NCBI GenBank assembly: GCA_025056865.1
Contig: JANWVO010000048.1
Coordinates: forward strand, 186,001 to 250,000
Origin: Bryobacteraceae bacterium
GTDB taxonomy: Bacteria; Acidobacteriota; Terriglobia; Bryobacterales; Bryobacteraceae
DNA length: 64,000 nt
Direction: 5' to 3'
In this document: in pieces, positions 48,227 to 57,500 of the stretch
Numbering within the stretch: position 1 is the stretch's first letter
Layout of the letters: each line of letters opens with the position of its first letter
Notes under the pieces: generated by a model
Told to the model about the DNA's origin: nothing
Database searches by the model: none
Seen by the model: the letters and a program-made list of their open reading frames with translations, nothing else
Made by a program: the position numbers and the translations under genes

Positions 48227-48748
48227 GGCGATCTCGAACGCGGCGAAGGCGCCGTGCAGCATCTGGAAGCGCCGGCCGGCGTCGGGGATGCCAGTGGAGC
48301 GGAACAGGCGCGACGTTTCGGCAACGGCGGGGATCAAAAAGAACTTCATCAGCAGCGCCAGCAGCAGCATGGCGCCCGCCAGTCCAAGGCGCAATTTGCC
48401 GACATCGGAGAAAAACAGCAGCAGCAGCAGGACGGCCGCCCCGTAGACCACCTGGAGGGTGCCCCAGAGCGCGAAAACCTGGTTGTTGGCCTCGCCGGCG
48501 TGATATCGCAGAAGGTCCCGCATCAGATCCTCGGGCAGGCTCCGCAGGATCGGCGCATGAGCGGGCGCCGGATGACGGATCACAATTTCGCCCGCCTCGA
48601 AAACCGCCGGCGCGGCCAGCGAGACGAGCACCACGCCGCCGAGCCAGGCGCTGATCAGCACTGCGCAGACGCGGCGGATCCACCACGACGCCTCCGGCGT
48701 GATCCTGCTGTATTGCGGAGCGGGCCTCGGAGTGATGTCTTCGATCAT
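48146..48748 (-). CDS. DUF4149 membrane protein
   Basis: This 200-residue integral membrane protein has about four transmembrane helices (for example VCAVLISAWLGGVVLVSLAA, VYGAAVLLLLLFFS, LAGAMLLLALLMKFFL, ASAVLGLALLWLLLAG) and matches the DUF4149 group. Its conserved parts are SWWIRRVCAV near the N-terminus and RFQMLHGAFA before the last helix. The function is unknown. The final 27 codons run antisense to the tail of pentamer copy 3. Its length and topology are otherwise normal, so the overlap is probably real rather than an annotation error. Confidence 0.8.
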   Translation of the reverse strand: MIEDITPRPAPQYSRITPEASWWIRRVCAVLISAWLGGVVLVSLAAPAVFEAGEIVIRHPAPAHAPILRSLPEDLMRDLLRYHAGEANNQVFALWGTLQVVYGAAVLLLLLFFSDVGKLRLGLAGAMLLLALLMKFFLIPAVAETSRLFRSTGIPDAGRRFQMLHGAFAAFEIASAVLGLALLWLLLAGSRSSSRRRSLS

Positions 48749-48808
48749 CTTTTCTCTGCGCTGAATCCCAAGTCTAGCCGCGCCGGCACACGCGTGTCCA
48801 ATCCGGCA

Positions 48809-49837
48809 TCAGGCGGACTTGAGCTCTGTCCAGAGGCGGTCGCGGAGGCGCTGCGCCGCAGGGGGCAGGGGTTCGAACCACTCGCCGCGGCGCAACGTTT
48901 CCTCGGCAGGGAACAGGGTCTCCATGCGCGTGATGTGTTCCGGAAGATGCTGGCGCGCCGGGGCCACGGCAGTGGCGGTGAATGTCTCGATTGCGATTTC
49001 CGCGGCCACGTCCGCGCGCAGCAGGTAGTCCAGGAACAGATGGGCGAGTTCCCTGCGCCTGGACTCGCGCAGCACCACCGCGCAATCGGCGTAGAGCGCG
49101 AACCCGTCGGCAGGATGGATGAAGCGCAGATGCGGGGCTGCCGAGATGGCCTGCTGCGCGGTGGTCGCCCAGGTCTGGCAGGCGGCCAGTTCACCGGCGG
49201 CCATCAGGTCGCGCGCTTCGGCGTTCAGGTAGGCGCGCAGCAGCGGCTTCTGCCGCAGCGCTTCGGCGTGGGCGAGGCGGAGATCGTCGGGCGAGGATGC
49301 GTTCAGAGACCTGCCAAGCTTGCGGAGCGCGGCTCCGTAGACCTCGGCCGGGTCATCGAGCATCGTGATGCGGCGCGCATAGAGCGGATTCCACAGGTCC
49401 GCATACGAGGAAGGAACAGGAGCCAGGGAGGGATTGGCGAGAATGCCGCTGGAGCCCCAATACAGCGGCACGCAGAAGCTGAGCGCAGGATCCCAGCCGG
49501 GGCGCTGAAAGCGCGGCTCGAGGTGGCCGAGCCGGCTCAGGCGCCGGTGTTCGAGCGGCGCCAGCAGTCCCAGCTCGCGCATTGGCCCGATGAAGTAGTT
49601 CGAAGGAAAGGCGACATCCCAGCCCGAATTGCCGCTCATCACGCGGGCCAGCATCTCTTCGTTGGACTCATAAACGCCCAGCCGCACTTCGATGCCCGTC
49701 TCGCGCTCGAACCGGGGCAGCGTCTCCCGCGCCGTGTAGTTCGACCAGTTGAACACATTCAGCCGGCGGCGCTTAGGCCGCAGGCAGCCGCCGAGCCCGG
49801 ACAGCGCGGGGAAGAACAGGAGCGCGCGCCGCGTCAT
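48809..49837 (-). CDS. potD: Spermidine/putrescine ABC transporter substrate-binding lipoprotein
   Basis: This 342-residue periplasmic-binding lipoprotein has an LGGC lipobox (Cys18). The PotD/PotF start is FNWSNYTARETLPRFERETGI, followed by VRLGVYESNEEMLA. Further family segments are WDVAFPSNYFI and the aromatic box region WGSSGI. It captures polyamines for the PotABC importer. The ATG overlaps the stop of potC (ATGA), so the genes are translationally coupled. The frame continues upstream into potC, but the lipoprotein signal fixes the start. Confidence 0.93.
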   Translation of the reverse strand: MTRRALLFFPALSGLGGCLRPKRRRLNVFNWSNYTARETLPRFERETGIEVRLGVYESNEEMLARVMSGNSGWDVAFPSNYFIGPMRELGLLAPLEHRRLSRLGHLEPRFQRPGWDPALSFCVPLYWGSSGILANPSLAPVPSSYADLWNPLYARRITMLDDPAEVYGAALRKLGRSLNASSPDDLRLAHAEALRQKPLLRAYLNAEARDLMAAGELAACQTWATTAQQAISAAPHLRFIHPADGFALYADCAVVLRESRRRELAHLFLDYLLRADVAAEIAIETFTATAVAPARQHLPEHITRMETLFPAEETLRRGEWFEPLPPAAQRLRDRLWTELKSA

Positions 49838-50595
49838 TCCTTGCGCCTCAGGCCCTCGGCTGCCAGGATGGCGGCGCCCAACAGCGCCACGATCGCCGTC
49901 GAGATCGCGTTCACCACCGGAGAGCCTCCCCGCCTCGCCATCGCGTAGAGCGCCATCGGCAGCGTTTCCGTGTCGACGCCCGCCACCAGCGACGTGATGA
50001 CATAGTCGTCGAAGGAAATGGCGAAAGCAAGCAGCGCGGCGGAGACCACGCCAGGCGCCAGATTGGGCAGGGTGACGCGCCGGAAGGCCTGCCATTCCGT
50101 GGCGCCCAGATCCATCGCGGCCTCTTCGAGCGAAGCGTCCATCGTCCGCAGCCTGGCCAGCACGACGAACACCACGAAAGCGAGGCAGAAGCCCGCGTGG
50201 GCCAGCACCACCGTGTGCATGCCCAACTGGAGTCCGCCAAAACGGAAAAGCCACTGGAAGAACGCGAGCAGCGAGACGCCGGTGACGATCTCCGGCGTGA
50301 CCAGCGACAGCGAGAATCCCAGCGTCAGCAGCCGGGACTGCCGCTTCCACAGCGCCCATGCGCAGAGAGTGCCGGCGGCCGTGGAGATGAGCGTGGCGGC
50401 AGCCGCGATCCACAGGCTGTTGCCGGCGGCTTCCACCAGGCGCTGATCGCGCGCCGCCTCGGCGTACCAGCGCCAGGAGAAGCCCTCCCACACCGCGAAG
50501 CGGCCTTCATTGAAACTGAATGCCGCCAGCACCAGCAGCGGCGCATGCAGGAAGGCCAGCAGCGCCACGGAGGCGAGAGCGGCGGCGCGCTTCAC
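49834..50595 (-). CDS. potC: Spermidine/putrescine ABC transporter permease PotC
   Basis: This 253-residue permease has six predicted transmembrane helices and the ABC-type inner-membrane EAA loop DLGATEWQAFRRVTLPNLAPGV. The helices just before it (FVVFVVLARLRTMDASLEEAA) carry the usual spacing. The GTG start at 50595 is chosen because it overlaps the potB stop (GTGA). Together with PotB it forms the membrane channel. The order on the strand is potA-potB-potC-potD, the usual one for this importer. Confidence 0.93.
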   Translation of the reverse strand: MKRAAALASVALLAFLHAPLLVLAAFSFNEGRFAVWEGFSWRWYAEAARDQRLVEAAGNSLWIAAAATLISTAAGTLCAWALWKRQSRLLTLGFSLSLVTPEIVTGVSLLAFFQWLFRFGGLQLGMHTVVLAHAGFCLAFVVFVVLARLRTMDASLEEAAMDLGATEWQAFRRVTLPNLAPGVVSAALLAFAISFDDYVITSLVAGVDTETLPMALYAMARRGGSPVVNAISTAIVALLGAAILAAEGLRRKE

Positions 50596-51422
50596 AACAG
50601 CGGCTCCTTCCGGCGGCGCACTTCCAGCCACAGCAGCACCAGCACCGCCGCCATGAGCGCCAGGGAAACGGCGCTGCCAAAGGGCCAGTCCCTGGCCGTC
50701 GTGAACTGGTTCTGGATCAGCGTGCCAACAAGGATCGTCTTGCCGCCGCCGAGCAGATCGGGAATCAGGTAGGTTCCCAGGCAGGGGATGAATACGAGCA
50801 GCACGCCGGCGCGGATGCCGGGCGCGGCCAGCGGCAGGGTCACCCGCCAGAACGCATGCCACTGCCGCGCGCCAAGATCGGCGGCAGCCTCCAGCAGCGC
50901 CGGGTCCTGCCGCTCCAGCGCCGCATACAGCGGCAGCACCATGAAGGGCAGGTGCGCATAGACCAGCCCGAGCACCACGGCGCCCCAGTTGTACAGCAGC
51001 GGCAGCGGCTCGCTGATCAGGTCCAGCCGCATGAGCAGCGTGTTGACCAGCCCCGTGTCCCGCAGCAGGAACATCCATGCATAGGCGCGCACCAGCAGGC
51101 TTGTCCAGAAGGGCAGCATCACCAGCGCCAGCAGCAGGTGCTTCCACCGCGAGGCGCGGGCGATGGAAAGCGCGAGGGGGAAGGCGAGCACGAGGCAGAG
51201 CAGCGTCGCAAGGGCGGCGGCGAGAAACGACCGAGCGAGGATTCCGGCATACAGCGGATCGGCCAGCCGGCGCCAGTTCTCGAGCGTCCACGGCAGGGCG
51301 ACGCCGCCATATGTGCCACGGCTGAGGAAGGCGTAGGCGGCAAGAATCAGAAAGGGCAGGCCGACCGTGGCGGTCAGCAGCGCCGCGGCAGGCGCGAGGG
51401 CGAGGCAGCGCAGCCTGTTCAT
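50592..51422 (-). CDS. potB: Spermidine/putrescine ABC transporter permease PotB
   Basis: This 276-residue permease has six predicted transmembrane helices. The EAA loop is ADLGARQWHAFWRVTLPLAAPGI, and the SFLAAALATLLCLVLAFPLAL helix with LPFWTSLLVRAYAWM is typical of PotB. Both termini overlap their neighbours by 4 bases, potA upstream and potC downstream. It works with PotC as the translocation pathway for polyamines. Confidence 0.93.
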   Translation of the reverse strand: MNRLRCLALAPAAALLTATVGLPFLILAAYAFLSRGTYGGVALPWTLENWRRLADPLYAGILARSFLAAALATLLCLVLAFPLALSIARASRWKHLLLALVMLPFWTSLLVRAYAWMFLLRDTGLVNTLLMRLDLISEPLPLLYNWGAVVLGLVYAHLPFMVLPLYAALERQDPALLEAAADLGARQWHAFWRVTLPLAAPGIRAGVLLVFIPCLGTYLIPDLLGGGKTILVGTLIQNQFTTARDWPFGSAVSLALMAAVLVLLWLEVRRRKEPLL

Positions 51423-52384
51423 CCTTCCGCCACGCGAATCTCGTCTTCCGGACGCCAGGAGATGTAGACGCGCTGCCCGGTCTGGTAGGCCCCGTTGAAG
51501 CGCGAAACTTCCGCCAGCACGCGCTCGCCGTTGTCCAGCTCGGCTTCCACCTGAAGGCAGTTGCCGAGGAACAACGCCGCGCGGACGCGCGCCGACAGCG
51601 CCGGCTGCCCAGGCGGCGGAGCCTGCGCGGAAACGCGCGTCGCTTCCGGCCGCAGCCCCATGCCGCCGATCCAGTTCACCGGGCCGAGGAACGACGCCGC
51701 AAAGCGCGTGCGCGGCCGCAGGTACAGCTCATGCGGCGCGCCGAGCTGCTCGCACCGGCCCGAATGCAGCAGAGCGATGCGGTCTGACAGCGAAAGCGCC
51801 TCCTCGCGGTCGTGCGTGACGAAAACGAACGTGATGCCCACGCGGCGCTGCAAGGCGCGCAGCTCGGTCCGGACCTGTTTGCGGAGGTTGGGATCCAGCG
51901 CGGAAAGAGGCTCGTCCAGCAGCAGCACTTCCGGCCGCAGCACGAGCGAGCGCGCCAGCGCCACGCGTTGCTTCTCGCCGCCGGAAAGCTCCCGCGGATA
52001 GCGGTCGAGCTTGCCGCCGAGCGCGAGCATCTCGACGCACTCTTCCACGGCGCGCCGGCTGGAGCCGCCATTGCGGTATCGCAGGCCGAATTCGATGTTC
52101 TCGCGGACCGTCAGATGGGGAAACAGCGCGTAGTTCTGGAATACGGTGGAGACGTTGCGGCGGTAGGGAGGCAGCCCGTCCAGCCGCGTGCCGCGCAGGA
52201 GGATCTCGCCGCGCGTGGGCTGCTCGAAGCCGGCGATCAGCCGCAGCGTCGTCGTCTTGCCGCAGCCGGAAGGCCCGAGCAGGCCGAAGAATTCGCCCTC
52301 GCGGATTTCCAGCGAGAGGCCGTCCAGCGCCGTGTGCTTCGCGTATTGTTTGACGAGATCGCGCAGCTCCAGATGAGCACTCAT
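51419..52384 (-). CDS. potA: Spermidine/putrescine ABC transporter ATP-binding protein
   Basis: This 321-residue ATPase has Walker A LLGPSGCGKTTTLR, signature LSGGEKQRVALARSL, Walker B VLLLDEPLSALD and the switch region FVTHDREEAL. The C-terminal regulatory TOBE-like domain is normal for the PotA/CysA group (ARVRAALFLGNCLQVEAEL). It powers polyamine import and is the first gene of the potABCD operon. The next gene on the strand, YbjQ, lies 19 bases upstream of its start. Confidence 0.93.
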   Translation of the reverse strand: MSAHLELRDLVKQYAKHTALDGLSLEIREGEFFGLLGPSGCGKTTTLRLIAGFEQPTRGEILLRGTRLDGLPPYRRNVSTVFQNYALFPHLTVRENIEFGLRYRNGGSSRRAVEECVEMLALGGKLDRYPRELSGGEKQRVALARSLVLRPEVLLLDEPLSALDPNLRKQVRTELRALQRRVGITFVFVTHDREEALSLSDRIALLHSGRCEQLGAPHELYLRPRTRFAASFLGPVNWIGGMGLRPEATRVSAQAPPPGQPALSARVRAALFLGNCLQVEAELDNGERVLAEVSRFNGAYQTGQRVYISWRPEDEIRVAEG

Positions 52385-52403
52385 CGGTGCTTTTCCACCG
52401 ATC

Positions 52404-52754
52404 TTAGCGCGGATCGGGCGCGCCGTCGGGCGCGATCTGCACCGCCGTGCCGGAGGCGGTGACCATCAGCATGCCGCCGCCGTGCGAGCCGGTGATCGTC
52501 TCATAGTCGAGATCGACGCCGATGACGGCGTTGGCGCCCATCGAGCGCGCTTCTTCGCACATTTCGTTGATGGCCAGATGCTTGGCCTTCCGCAGCTCGC
52601 CTTCGTAGGCGGCCGACCGGCCGCCGACGATGTCGCGGATGCCGGCGAAGAAATCCTTGAAGATGTTCGCGCCGAGAATCGCCTCGCCGCTCACCAGCCC
52701 GTAATAGCGCTGGATTTTCCAGCCTTGCAAAGTGTGCGTCGTCAGGACCAGCAT
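52404..52754 (-). CDS. YbjQ/UPF0145 family protein
   Basis: This 116-residue cytosolic protein is a YbjQ/UPF0145 member. The N-terminus runs [23 protein letters not shown] and the core is [22 protein letters not shown]. The conserved [16 protein letters not shown] and [14 protein letters not shown] follow. These proteins form pentamers and have been suggested to bind metals, but no function is established. It lies between guanine deaminase and potA on the same strand with short gaps (14 and 19 bases). Confidence 0.93.
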   Translation of the reverse strand: MLVLTTHTLQGWKIQRYYGLVSGEAILGANIFKDFFAGIRDIVGGRSAAYEGELRKAKHLAINEMCEEARSMGANAVIGVDLDYETITGSHGGGMLMVTASGTAVQIAPDGAPDPR

Positions 52755-52768
52755 CGGACAGCTCCGGA

Positions 52769-53236
52769 TCAGTATGGGACGCGCCCGGGATGGCGCAGCC
52801 AGACAGCGAAGGGTTCGGCCGCCTCAGGAAGCGCGATTCTGCGCGTAGGCAGCGACCGCTTCTGCTCGTCGAGGGCGAACTGCTCGTAAAGGAAGCGGTC
52901 GTCGAATCCCGCCTGTGCGGCGTCTTCGCGCCCGGCGGCGTAGTAGAGGGCATCGAGCCGGGCCCAGTAAATGGCGCCGAGGCACATGGGGCAGGGCTCG
53001 CAGGAGGAATAGATCGCGGCGCCGCGCAGATCGAAACGGCCCAGCCTGCGGCAGGCGGCGCGGATGGCGACGATTTCGGCGTGCGCGGTGGGGTCGAGAT
53101 CCGTGGTCACATGATTGGCGCCCTCGGCGATGATCTCGCCGTTCATGACGATCACGGCCCCAAAGGGACCGCCGCGCCCCTGCCCGGCGTTTTCGGCGGC
53201 GAGCTGGATGGCGCGGCGGAGAAATTCTTCGTGCAT
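52769..53236 (-). CDS. guaD: Guanine deaminase, Bacillus GuaD type
   Basis: This 155-residue zinc-dependent nucleoside/base deaminase converts guanine to xanthine. The zinc ligands are His52 and Glu54 in [10 protein letters not shown], and Cys82 and Cys85 in CEPCPMC. The whole sequence closely follows Bacillus GuaD, including [18 protein letters not shown] and the C-terminal [15 protein letters not shown] that marks this subgroup. tRNA adenosine deaminase (TadA) is less likely because of that C-terminal segment. It supports purine salvage together with hpt at 19 kb. Confidence 0.88.
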   Translation of the reverse strand: MHEEFLRRAIQLAAENAGQGRGGPFGAVIVMNGEIIAEGANHVTTDLDPTAHAEIVAIRAACRRLGRFDLRGAAIYSSCEPCPMCLGAIYWARLDALYYAAGREDAAQAGFDDRFLYEQFALDEQKRSLPTRRIALPEAAEPFAVWLRHPGRVPY

Positions 53237-53284
53237 TTGGCCCGGTTTGCCTCTAGCCCATTATGCAGGGTAGCGCAATCCGGT

Positions 53285-53926
53285 TCAGATGGAGCCGCCG
53301 GCGAACTGCTTCGAGTACTCCTGGAGGCGGAAACGCTCCTCGGCCTTCTCCCAGTTGACGACGTTCCACCAGTTGGCGATGTATTCGGCGCGGCGGTTCT
53401 GATACTTGAGGTAGTAAGCGTGCTCCCAGACGTCGAGTCCGATGATGGCGAATTTGTTCTCCATCAGCGGATTGTCCTGGTTGGGCGTGGAGATGATCTC
53501 CAGGCCGTTGTTGCCGATGATGAGCCAGGCCCAGCCGGAGCCGAAACGGCCCATTCCGGCCGCGGCGAACTTCTCCTTGAACTGGTTGAAATCGCCGAAG
53601 ACGCGCTGAATGGCCTTGGCCAGCAGGCCGGTGGGCTCGCCGCCCTTCTTCGGCCCCATGATCTCCCAGAACAGCGTGTGGTTCCAATGGCCGCCGCCGT
53701 TGTTGCGCACGGCGGTGCGGATGGACTCCGGCACAATGGCCAGATTGTTGGCCAGCAGCTCCTCGATGCTCTTGTTGGCGAGCTCGGGAGCCGTGGCGAG
53801 CGCCTTGTTCAGGTTGTCGACGTAGGCGCCGTGATGCTTGGTGTGATGGATCTCCATCGTCCGCGCGTCGATGTACGGCTCGAGCGCGTCATAAGCGTAG
53901 GGAAGAGGTGGCAGCGTAAACGGCAT
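53285..53926 (-). CDS. Superoxide dismutase, Fe/Mn family
   Basis: This 213-residue enzyme dismutates superoxide to peroxide and oxygen. The start [19 protein letters not shown] and the [17 protein letters not shown] segment are characteristic. The metal-ligand region [17 protein letters not shown] and the active-site [10 protein letters not shown] complete the set. Mn against Fe preference cannot be decided by eye, although DVWEHAYYL is seen in both. It is followed by a short gap with GAAGGAG before its ATG. It stands alone, 122 bases from gatA. Confidence 0.96.
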   Translation of the reverse strand: MPFTLPPLPYAYDALEPYIDARTMEIHHTKHHGAYVDNLNKALATAPELANKSIEELLANNLAIVPESIRTAVRNNGGGHWNHTLFWEIMGPKKGGEPTGLLAKAIQRVFGDFNQFKEKFAAAGMGRFGSGWAWLIIGNNGLEIISTPNQDNPLMENKFAIIGLDVWEHAYYLKYQNRRAEYIANWWNVVNWEKAEERFRLQEYSKQFAGGSI

Positions 53927-54047
53927 CTCTGTTGTGAAACTCCTTCAGCTATCCCAGATGAACGAAGCAGTCGTTTGGATGCGGCCCCGGCGGGCGAGGC
54001 CGCGAATTTCATTCCCATTGTAAGGGACGCGGAAAGCCTGGACGGCT

Positions 54048-55490
54048 TCAGAGGCTGGCGCCGCCGGCCTGTTCGAAGGCCCCGCCCAGGCGGAACAGCA
54101 GCGGCTCGCCGAAATGCGGCGCGATCAGTTGCAGCCCGACGGGCAGCCCTTCCGGCGTGCGCCCGCAGGGCACGCTCATCGCCGGCAGGCCCGCCAGCGA
54201 CGCCGTGATCGTGAAAATGTCGGACAGATACATTTGCAGCGGGTCGTCCAGCTTTTCGCCCAGCCGGAAGGCGGGAAAGGGGCTGACGGGCGTTGCGATG
54301 GCGTCCACCTGTCCGAAGGCATCGAGGAAATCGCGCGTGATCAGCGTGCGGACCTTCTGCGCTTTCAGGTAATACGCGTCGTAGTAGCCGGCGCTCAGCA
54401 CATACGTGCCCAGCATGATGCGCCGCTTGCACTCGGCCCCGAAGCCCTGCCCTCGCGTTTTCGCGTACATTTCTGCGAGCGTCTCCACCTGCGGGGCGCG
54501 CCAGGTGTAGCGGACGCCATCGTACCGGGCGAGGTTCGAGCTGGCCTCGGCGGTGCATAGGATGTAGTAGCAGGGCACCGCGTACGGGGTGTGCGGCAGG
54601 CTGATCTCGCGCAGTTCGCAGCCCAGCGAGGCAAGCAGCGAGCGCGCCTTCTCCATCTGCGCCGCCGTGCCGCCCGTCAGCCCTTCGAAGTATTCGCGCG
54701 GGAGGCCGACCCGCAGGCCGCGCAGGTTGCCGTTCATGCCGGACACGTAGTCGGGCACCGGGGCGAAGGCGGAAGTCGAGTCGCGGCTGTCGCGCCCGGC
54801 GATCGCCTGGAGCACGAGCGCCGCATCGCGCACGGTGCGCGCCAGCGGGCCGATCCGGTCCAGCGAGGAGGCGAATGCGACCAGTCCGTAGCGGGACACC
54901 CGGCCATAAGTGGGACTCAGGCCGACGACGCCGCAGAAGCTGGCCGGCTGGCGGATGCTGCCGCCCGTGTCCGAGCCGAGCGCCGCCACGGCCGCGCCCT
55001 GCGCCACTGCCGCCGCCGACCCGCCCGAGCTGCCCCCGGGAACGCGCTCCGGATCCGCGGGATTCCGCACGGGCCCGAAGGCGGAGTTCTCGTTCGACGA
55101 GCCCATGGCGAATTCGTCGAGGTTGGTCTTGCCGATCAGCAAGGCGCCGGCGCGCTCCAGCCGCTCGACGGCGGTGGCGTCGTAGGGCGGCACGAATCGC
55201 TCCAGCAGCCTCGAGCCACAGGTGGTTCGCAGCCCGCGCGTGACAATGTTGTCCTTGATGGCCACGGGCACGCCCGCCAGAGGCCCGGGATCCTCGCCGC
55301 GCGCGATCTTTCCGTCGACCCGCGCCGCCGCCTCGAGCGCGCGCTCCTCGGCGAAAGCGAGCCAGGCGTTGGAGGCCTGGTTGGATTCGCGGGCGTAGCG
55401 CAGCGCCTCCTGCGCGATTTCGCGGGCGCTGGCGCGCCGCTCCAGGAGCGCCGCGCGGACATCATCAACCGTCAGCCTGCGGATGTCCAT
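54048..55490 (-). CDS. gatA: Aspartyl/glutamyl-tRNA amidotransferase subunit A
   Basis: GatA supplies ammonia from glutamine to convert mischarged Glu-tRNA(Gln) or Asp-tRNA(Asn) to the amide. The 480-residue amidase-signature protein shows the catalytic Lys in PVAIKDNIVTRG, the Ser-rich VPGGSSGGSAAAVA and the cis-Ser/Ser in SDTGGSIRQPASFCG. The Pro/Gly-rich end and length match GatA. It starts 10 bases downstream of gatC. The gatB subunit is not in the window, as in many genomes where it lies elsewhere. Confidence 0.97.
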   Translation of the reverse strand: MDIRRLTVDDVRAALLERRASAREIAQEALRYARESNQASNAWLAFAEERALEAAARVDGKIARGEDPGPLAGVPVAIKDNIVTRGLRTTCGSRLLERFVPPYDATAVERLERAGALLIGKTNLDEFAMGSSNENSAFGPVRNPADPERVPGGSSGGSAAAVAQGAAVAALGSDTGGSIRQPASFCGVVGLSPTYGRVSRYGLVAFASSLDRIGPLARTVRDAALVLQAIAGRDSRDSTSAFAPVPDYVSGMNGNLRGLRVGLPREYFEGLTGGTAAQMEKARSLLASLGCELREISLPHTPYAVPCYYILCTAEASSNLARYDGVRYTWRAPQVETLAEMYAKTRGQGFGAECKRRIMLGTYVLSAGYYDAYYLKAQKVRTLITRDFLDAFGQVDAIATPVSPFPAFRLGEKLDDPLQMYLSDIFTITASLAGLPAMSVPCGRTPEGLPVGLQLIAPHFGEPLLFRLGGAFEQAGGASL

Positions 55491-55500
55491 GCGGAGCGCC

Positions 55501-55800
55501 TCACCGTTCGATCACGCGCGGCACCTTGAATTGTCCTGCGCCGGACAGCGGCGCATTGGCCAGCGCGTCTTCCTGGGCGAGCGGCTCATGCGGCTCGTCC
55601 CCGCGCAGCGTGGCGTTCTCCGAGCCGGGAAACAGCACCTGCGCCATCGGCTCCACCTGCTCCGTGTCGAGCTGGCGGAGCTGATCCACATAAGCAAGGA
55701 TCCCATCCAGGTCCTGCGTCATCCGCTTCACCTCTTCGTCGCTGAGCTCCAGATGGGCCAGCGCCGCGACGTAGCGGACTTCCTGTTCCGTGATCTTCAC
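55501..55800 (-). CDS. gatC: Aspartyl/glutamyl-tRNA amidotransferase subunit C
   Basis: This 99-residue small subunit wraps GatA and GatB. The hallmark VRYVAALAHLELSDEEVKRM and the LDGILAYVDQLRQLDTEQVEPM helix are present, and the C-terminal LRGDEPHEPLAQEDALANAP is conserved. The GTG start at 55800 overlaps the end of the DciA-like gene by 4 bases. The frame is open far upstream but only this part fits GatC. Confidence 0.95.
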   Translation of the reverse strand: MKITEQEVRYVAALAHLELSDEEVKRMTQDLDGILAYVDQLRQLDTEQVEPMAQVLFPGSENATLRGDEPHEPLAQEDALANAPLSGAGQFKVPRVIER

Positions 55801-56213
55801 GATGCCAGCGCCTTCCTCTTCGAGCGGAGATAGATGCGGCGGAGAATGGGATCTTCGATGCCGGCGGCTTCGTCCGCGCCGGGGGAACGCAGCCGGAACT
55901 GCTCGCGCGGCACTTCGCTGCGCACCGGGCGTCTCGGAATGGCGAGCCGGTATTCGACGGCCTTCGGCGCGCCAGGCCCGAGCAGCGAGCCGAGGTTCTT
56001 GAGGATCTGCCCGTTCAGCAGCTCCAGATTGCGCCGCCACAGCTCGTCGCCGACTTCCACGACGAGGATGTGCTCCCGCAGAGCCACGGCCCGCGTATGC
56101 CGCGCCGCTTTCGCGCCGACGGCGGCGGGCCACGCAGCCAGCGCGAGCTGCTCCGCGCTGAGATGCCTGCGGGCGGTCTTCGAAAGCGCAAGCAGCCTTC
56201 CTGCCCTCTCCAT
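55797..56213 (-). CDS. DciA-like (DUF721) protein
   Basis: This 138-residue protein has the DUF721/DciA-type domain: LALAAWPAAVGAKAARHTRAVALREHILVVEV and WRRNLELLNGQIL. DciA was proposed to help load the replicative helicase in bacteria lacking DnaC or DnaI. A basic C-terminal end, RRIYLRSKRKALAS, follows. The ATG at 56213 is chosen over a TTG 15 bases upstream, without clear ribosome-site support. It is coupled to gatC by a 4-base overlap. Confidence 0.8.
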   Translation of the reverse strand: MERAGRLLALSKTARRHLSAEQLALAAWPAAVGAKAARHTRAVALREHILVVEVGDELWRRNLELLNGQILKNLGSLLGPGAPKAVEYRLAIPRRPVRSEVPREQFRLRSPGADEAAGIEDPILRRIYLRSKRKALAS

Positions 56214-56289
56214 CGCCAATCCCGACAAATTGTATCACGCAGCCTTCGCAGGCCATGGCGCGCGCGGCTCGTGCTAGCCTGAGAGGCCG

Positions 56290-56856
56290 ATGATTGTCCT
56301 GGCTTCGCAATCGCCCCGGCGGCGCGAGCTGCTGGCCAACGCGGGCATCGCCTGCGAAGTGCGGCCAGCGGGCATCGAAGAAGCTCCGCGCGAGGGCGAG
56401 TCCCCGGAAGAGTACGTCCTGCGGCTGGCGCGCGAAAAGGCCGCCGCCGTGCAAGCCGCAGACGGCGAATTCGTGCTGGCGGCGGATACCACCGTCGTCG
56501 TCGACAGCCACATTCTCGAGAAGCCGCATTCGCCCGAGGAGGCCGAGCGGATGCTGCGCCTGCTGCACGGACGCGACCATGTGGTGATGACCGGCGTCTG
56601 CCTGCGCCACCGGGGACAGTACTGGACGGCGGTGGAACAGACGCGGGTCTGGTTCATCCCCCTGCGCGAGGACGAAATCCTCGCCTACGCCCGGTCGGGC
56701 GAGCCCCTTGACAAGGCAGGCGGCTATGCGATCCAGGGCCTGGCATCGCGCTTCGCCGAAAGGATCGAAGGCTGCTACTTCAACGTCGTCGGGCTGCCGG
56801 TGAGCCGCGTCTACCGGATGCTGCGGGCGGCGGGCTACAGCTTCATCGAAGGATAG
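56290..56856 (+). CDS. maf: Maf-family nucleoside triphosphate pyrophosphatase
   Basis: This 188-residue house-cleaning pyrophosphatase is of the YhdE/Maf type. The N-terminal LASQSPRRRELLANAGI is the diagnostic substrate-binding motif. The catalytic region has Glu in EEYVLRLAREKA and the conserved AADTTVVVDSHILEKP. The C-terminal GYAIQGLASRF and CYFNVVGLPVS match the dTTP/UTP subgroup. It is convergent with the EVE-domain gene and overlaps it by 22 bases. Confidence 0.95.
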   Translation: MIVLASQSPRRRELLANAGIACEVRPAGIEEAPREGESPEEYVLRLAREKAAAVQAADGEFVLAADTTVVVDSHILEKPHSPEEAERMLRLLHGRDHVVMTGVCLRHRGQYWTAVEQTRVWFIPLREDEILAYARSGEPLDKAGGYAIQGLASRFAERIEGCYFNVVGLPVSRVYRMLRAAGYSFIEG

Positions 56857-57245
56857 CGGGCGCGCATCCACGCGAGGAACGCTTCCGGCACCTCCATCGT
56901 GGAGAGCCTGCCCTGGCGGATCAGCGCCCAATCGTTGAATTGCCCGCTCGCTTTGATCTCCTTCAGCGCTGCCGGCGGATCCACGCGGCGCACGAACTCG
57001 ACGTCGACGACCCAGGACTTCGGATTGGCGGGATCAGGCCGGGGGTCGGAGACGATTTTCGCCAGAGCGACGATGGCCGATTCGCCGCCGCTGTGGTAGA
57101 TGAAAGCGCGGTCGCCGGGCTTCATCTCCCGGATGCACCGCACCGCCTGCGGGTTGGTGACGCCGTCCCACACAGTGCGCCTGTCCCGCTCGAGATCCGC
57201 CGCCGAATAGGTGCCCGGATCGGTTTTCAGCAGGAAATACCGCAT
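56835..57245 (-). CDS. EVE domain protein
   Basis: This 136-residue protein is a stand-alone EVE (PUA-like) domain: RYFLLKTDPGTYSAADLE, WDGVTNPQAVRCIREMKPGDRAFIYHS and the closing DWALIRQGRLSTMEVPEA. EVE domains bind modified bases in DNA or RNA. The ATG at 57245 is used; an in-frame ATG three codons upstream (MECM) is possible. The 3' end overlaps maf by 22 bases (convergent). Confidence 0.92.
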   Translation of the reverse strand: MRYFLLKTDPGTYSAADLERDRRTVWDGVTNPQAVRCIREMKPGDRAFIYHSGGESAIVALAKIVSDPRPDPANPKSWVVDVEFVRRVDPPAALKEIKASGQFNDWALIRQGRLSTMEVPEAFLAWMRARYPSMKL

Positions 57246-57500
57246 ACATTCCATTCGATGATCCCGGGCGTCCTCCGTTCCAGGCGGATGGCCGGGAAGT
57301 CCTACCCCAGATTCTGCCGGCATGGGACGAAAGGCATGGAACTGCGGCCGGGTATTTCCCGGAACGGCTCGCACCAGCGCTCCTGTAGAATATGAAGTGC
57401 CGGTGTCTGGGGAATCTTGCGTGAAATCTGTGTCTTTCGCCGGCAGATGCGGCGGGCGGCGCACGCCGCCATGTGGGCCGCCATCGGAGGGAACGGGTTC
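57246..57500. other. Divergent gap before the polysaccharide export operon
   Basis: This 255-base region lies between the EVE gene and the Wza-like gene. It contains TAGAAT (57386-57391) as a possible -10 without a convincing -35, and a hairpin GGCGGC-GCAC-GCCGCC (57455-57470) about 30 bases before the export gene start. I see no gene in it. Confidence 0.3.

Noticed and set aside
48868-48890. GGTTCGAACC resembling a tRNA T-loop
   Set aside because: It lies inside potD on the coding strand; no acceptor stem or anticodon arm could be built around it.
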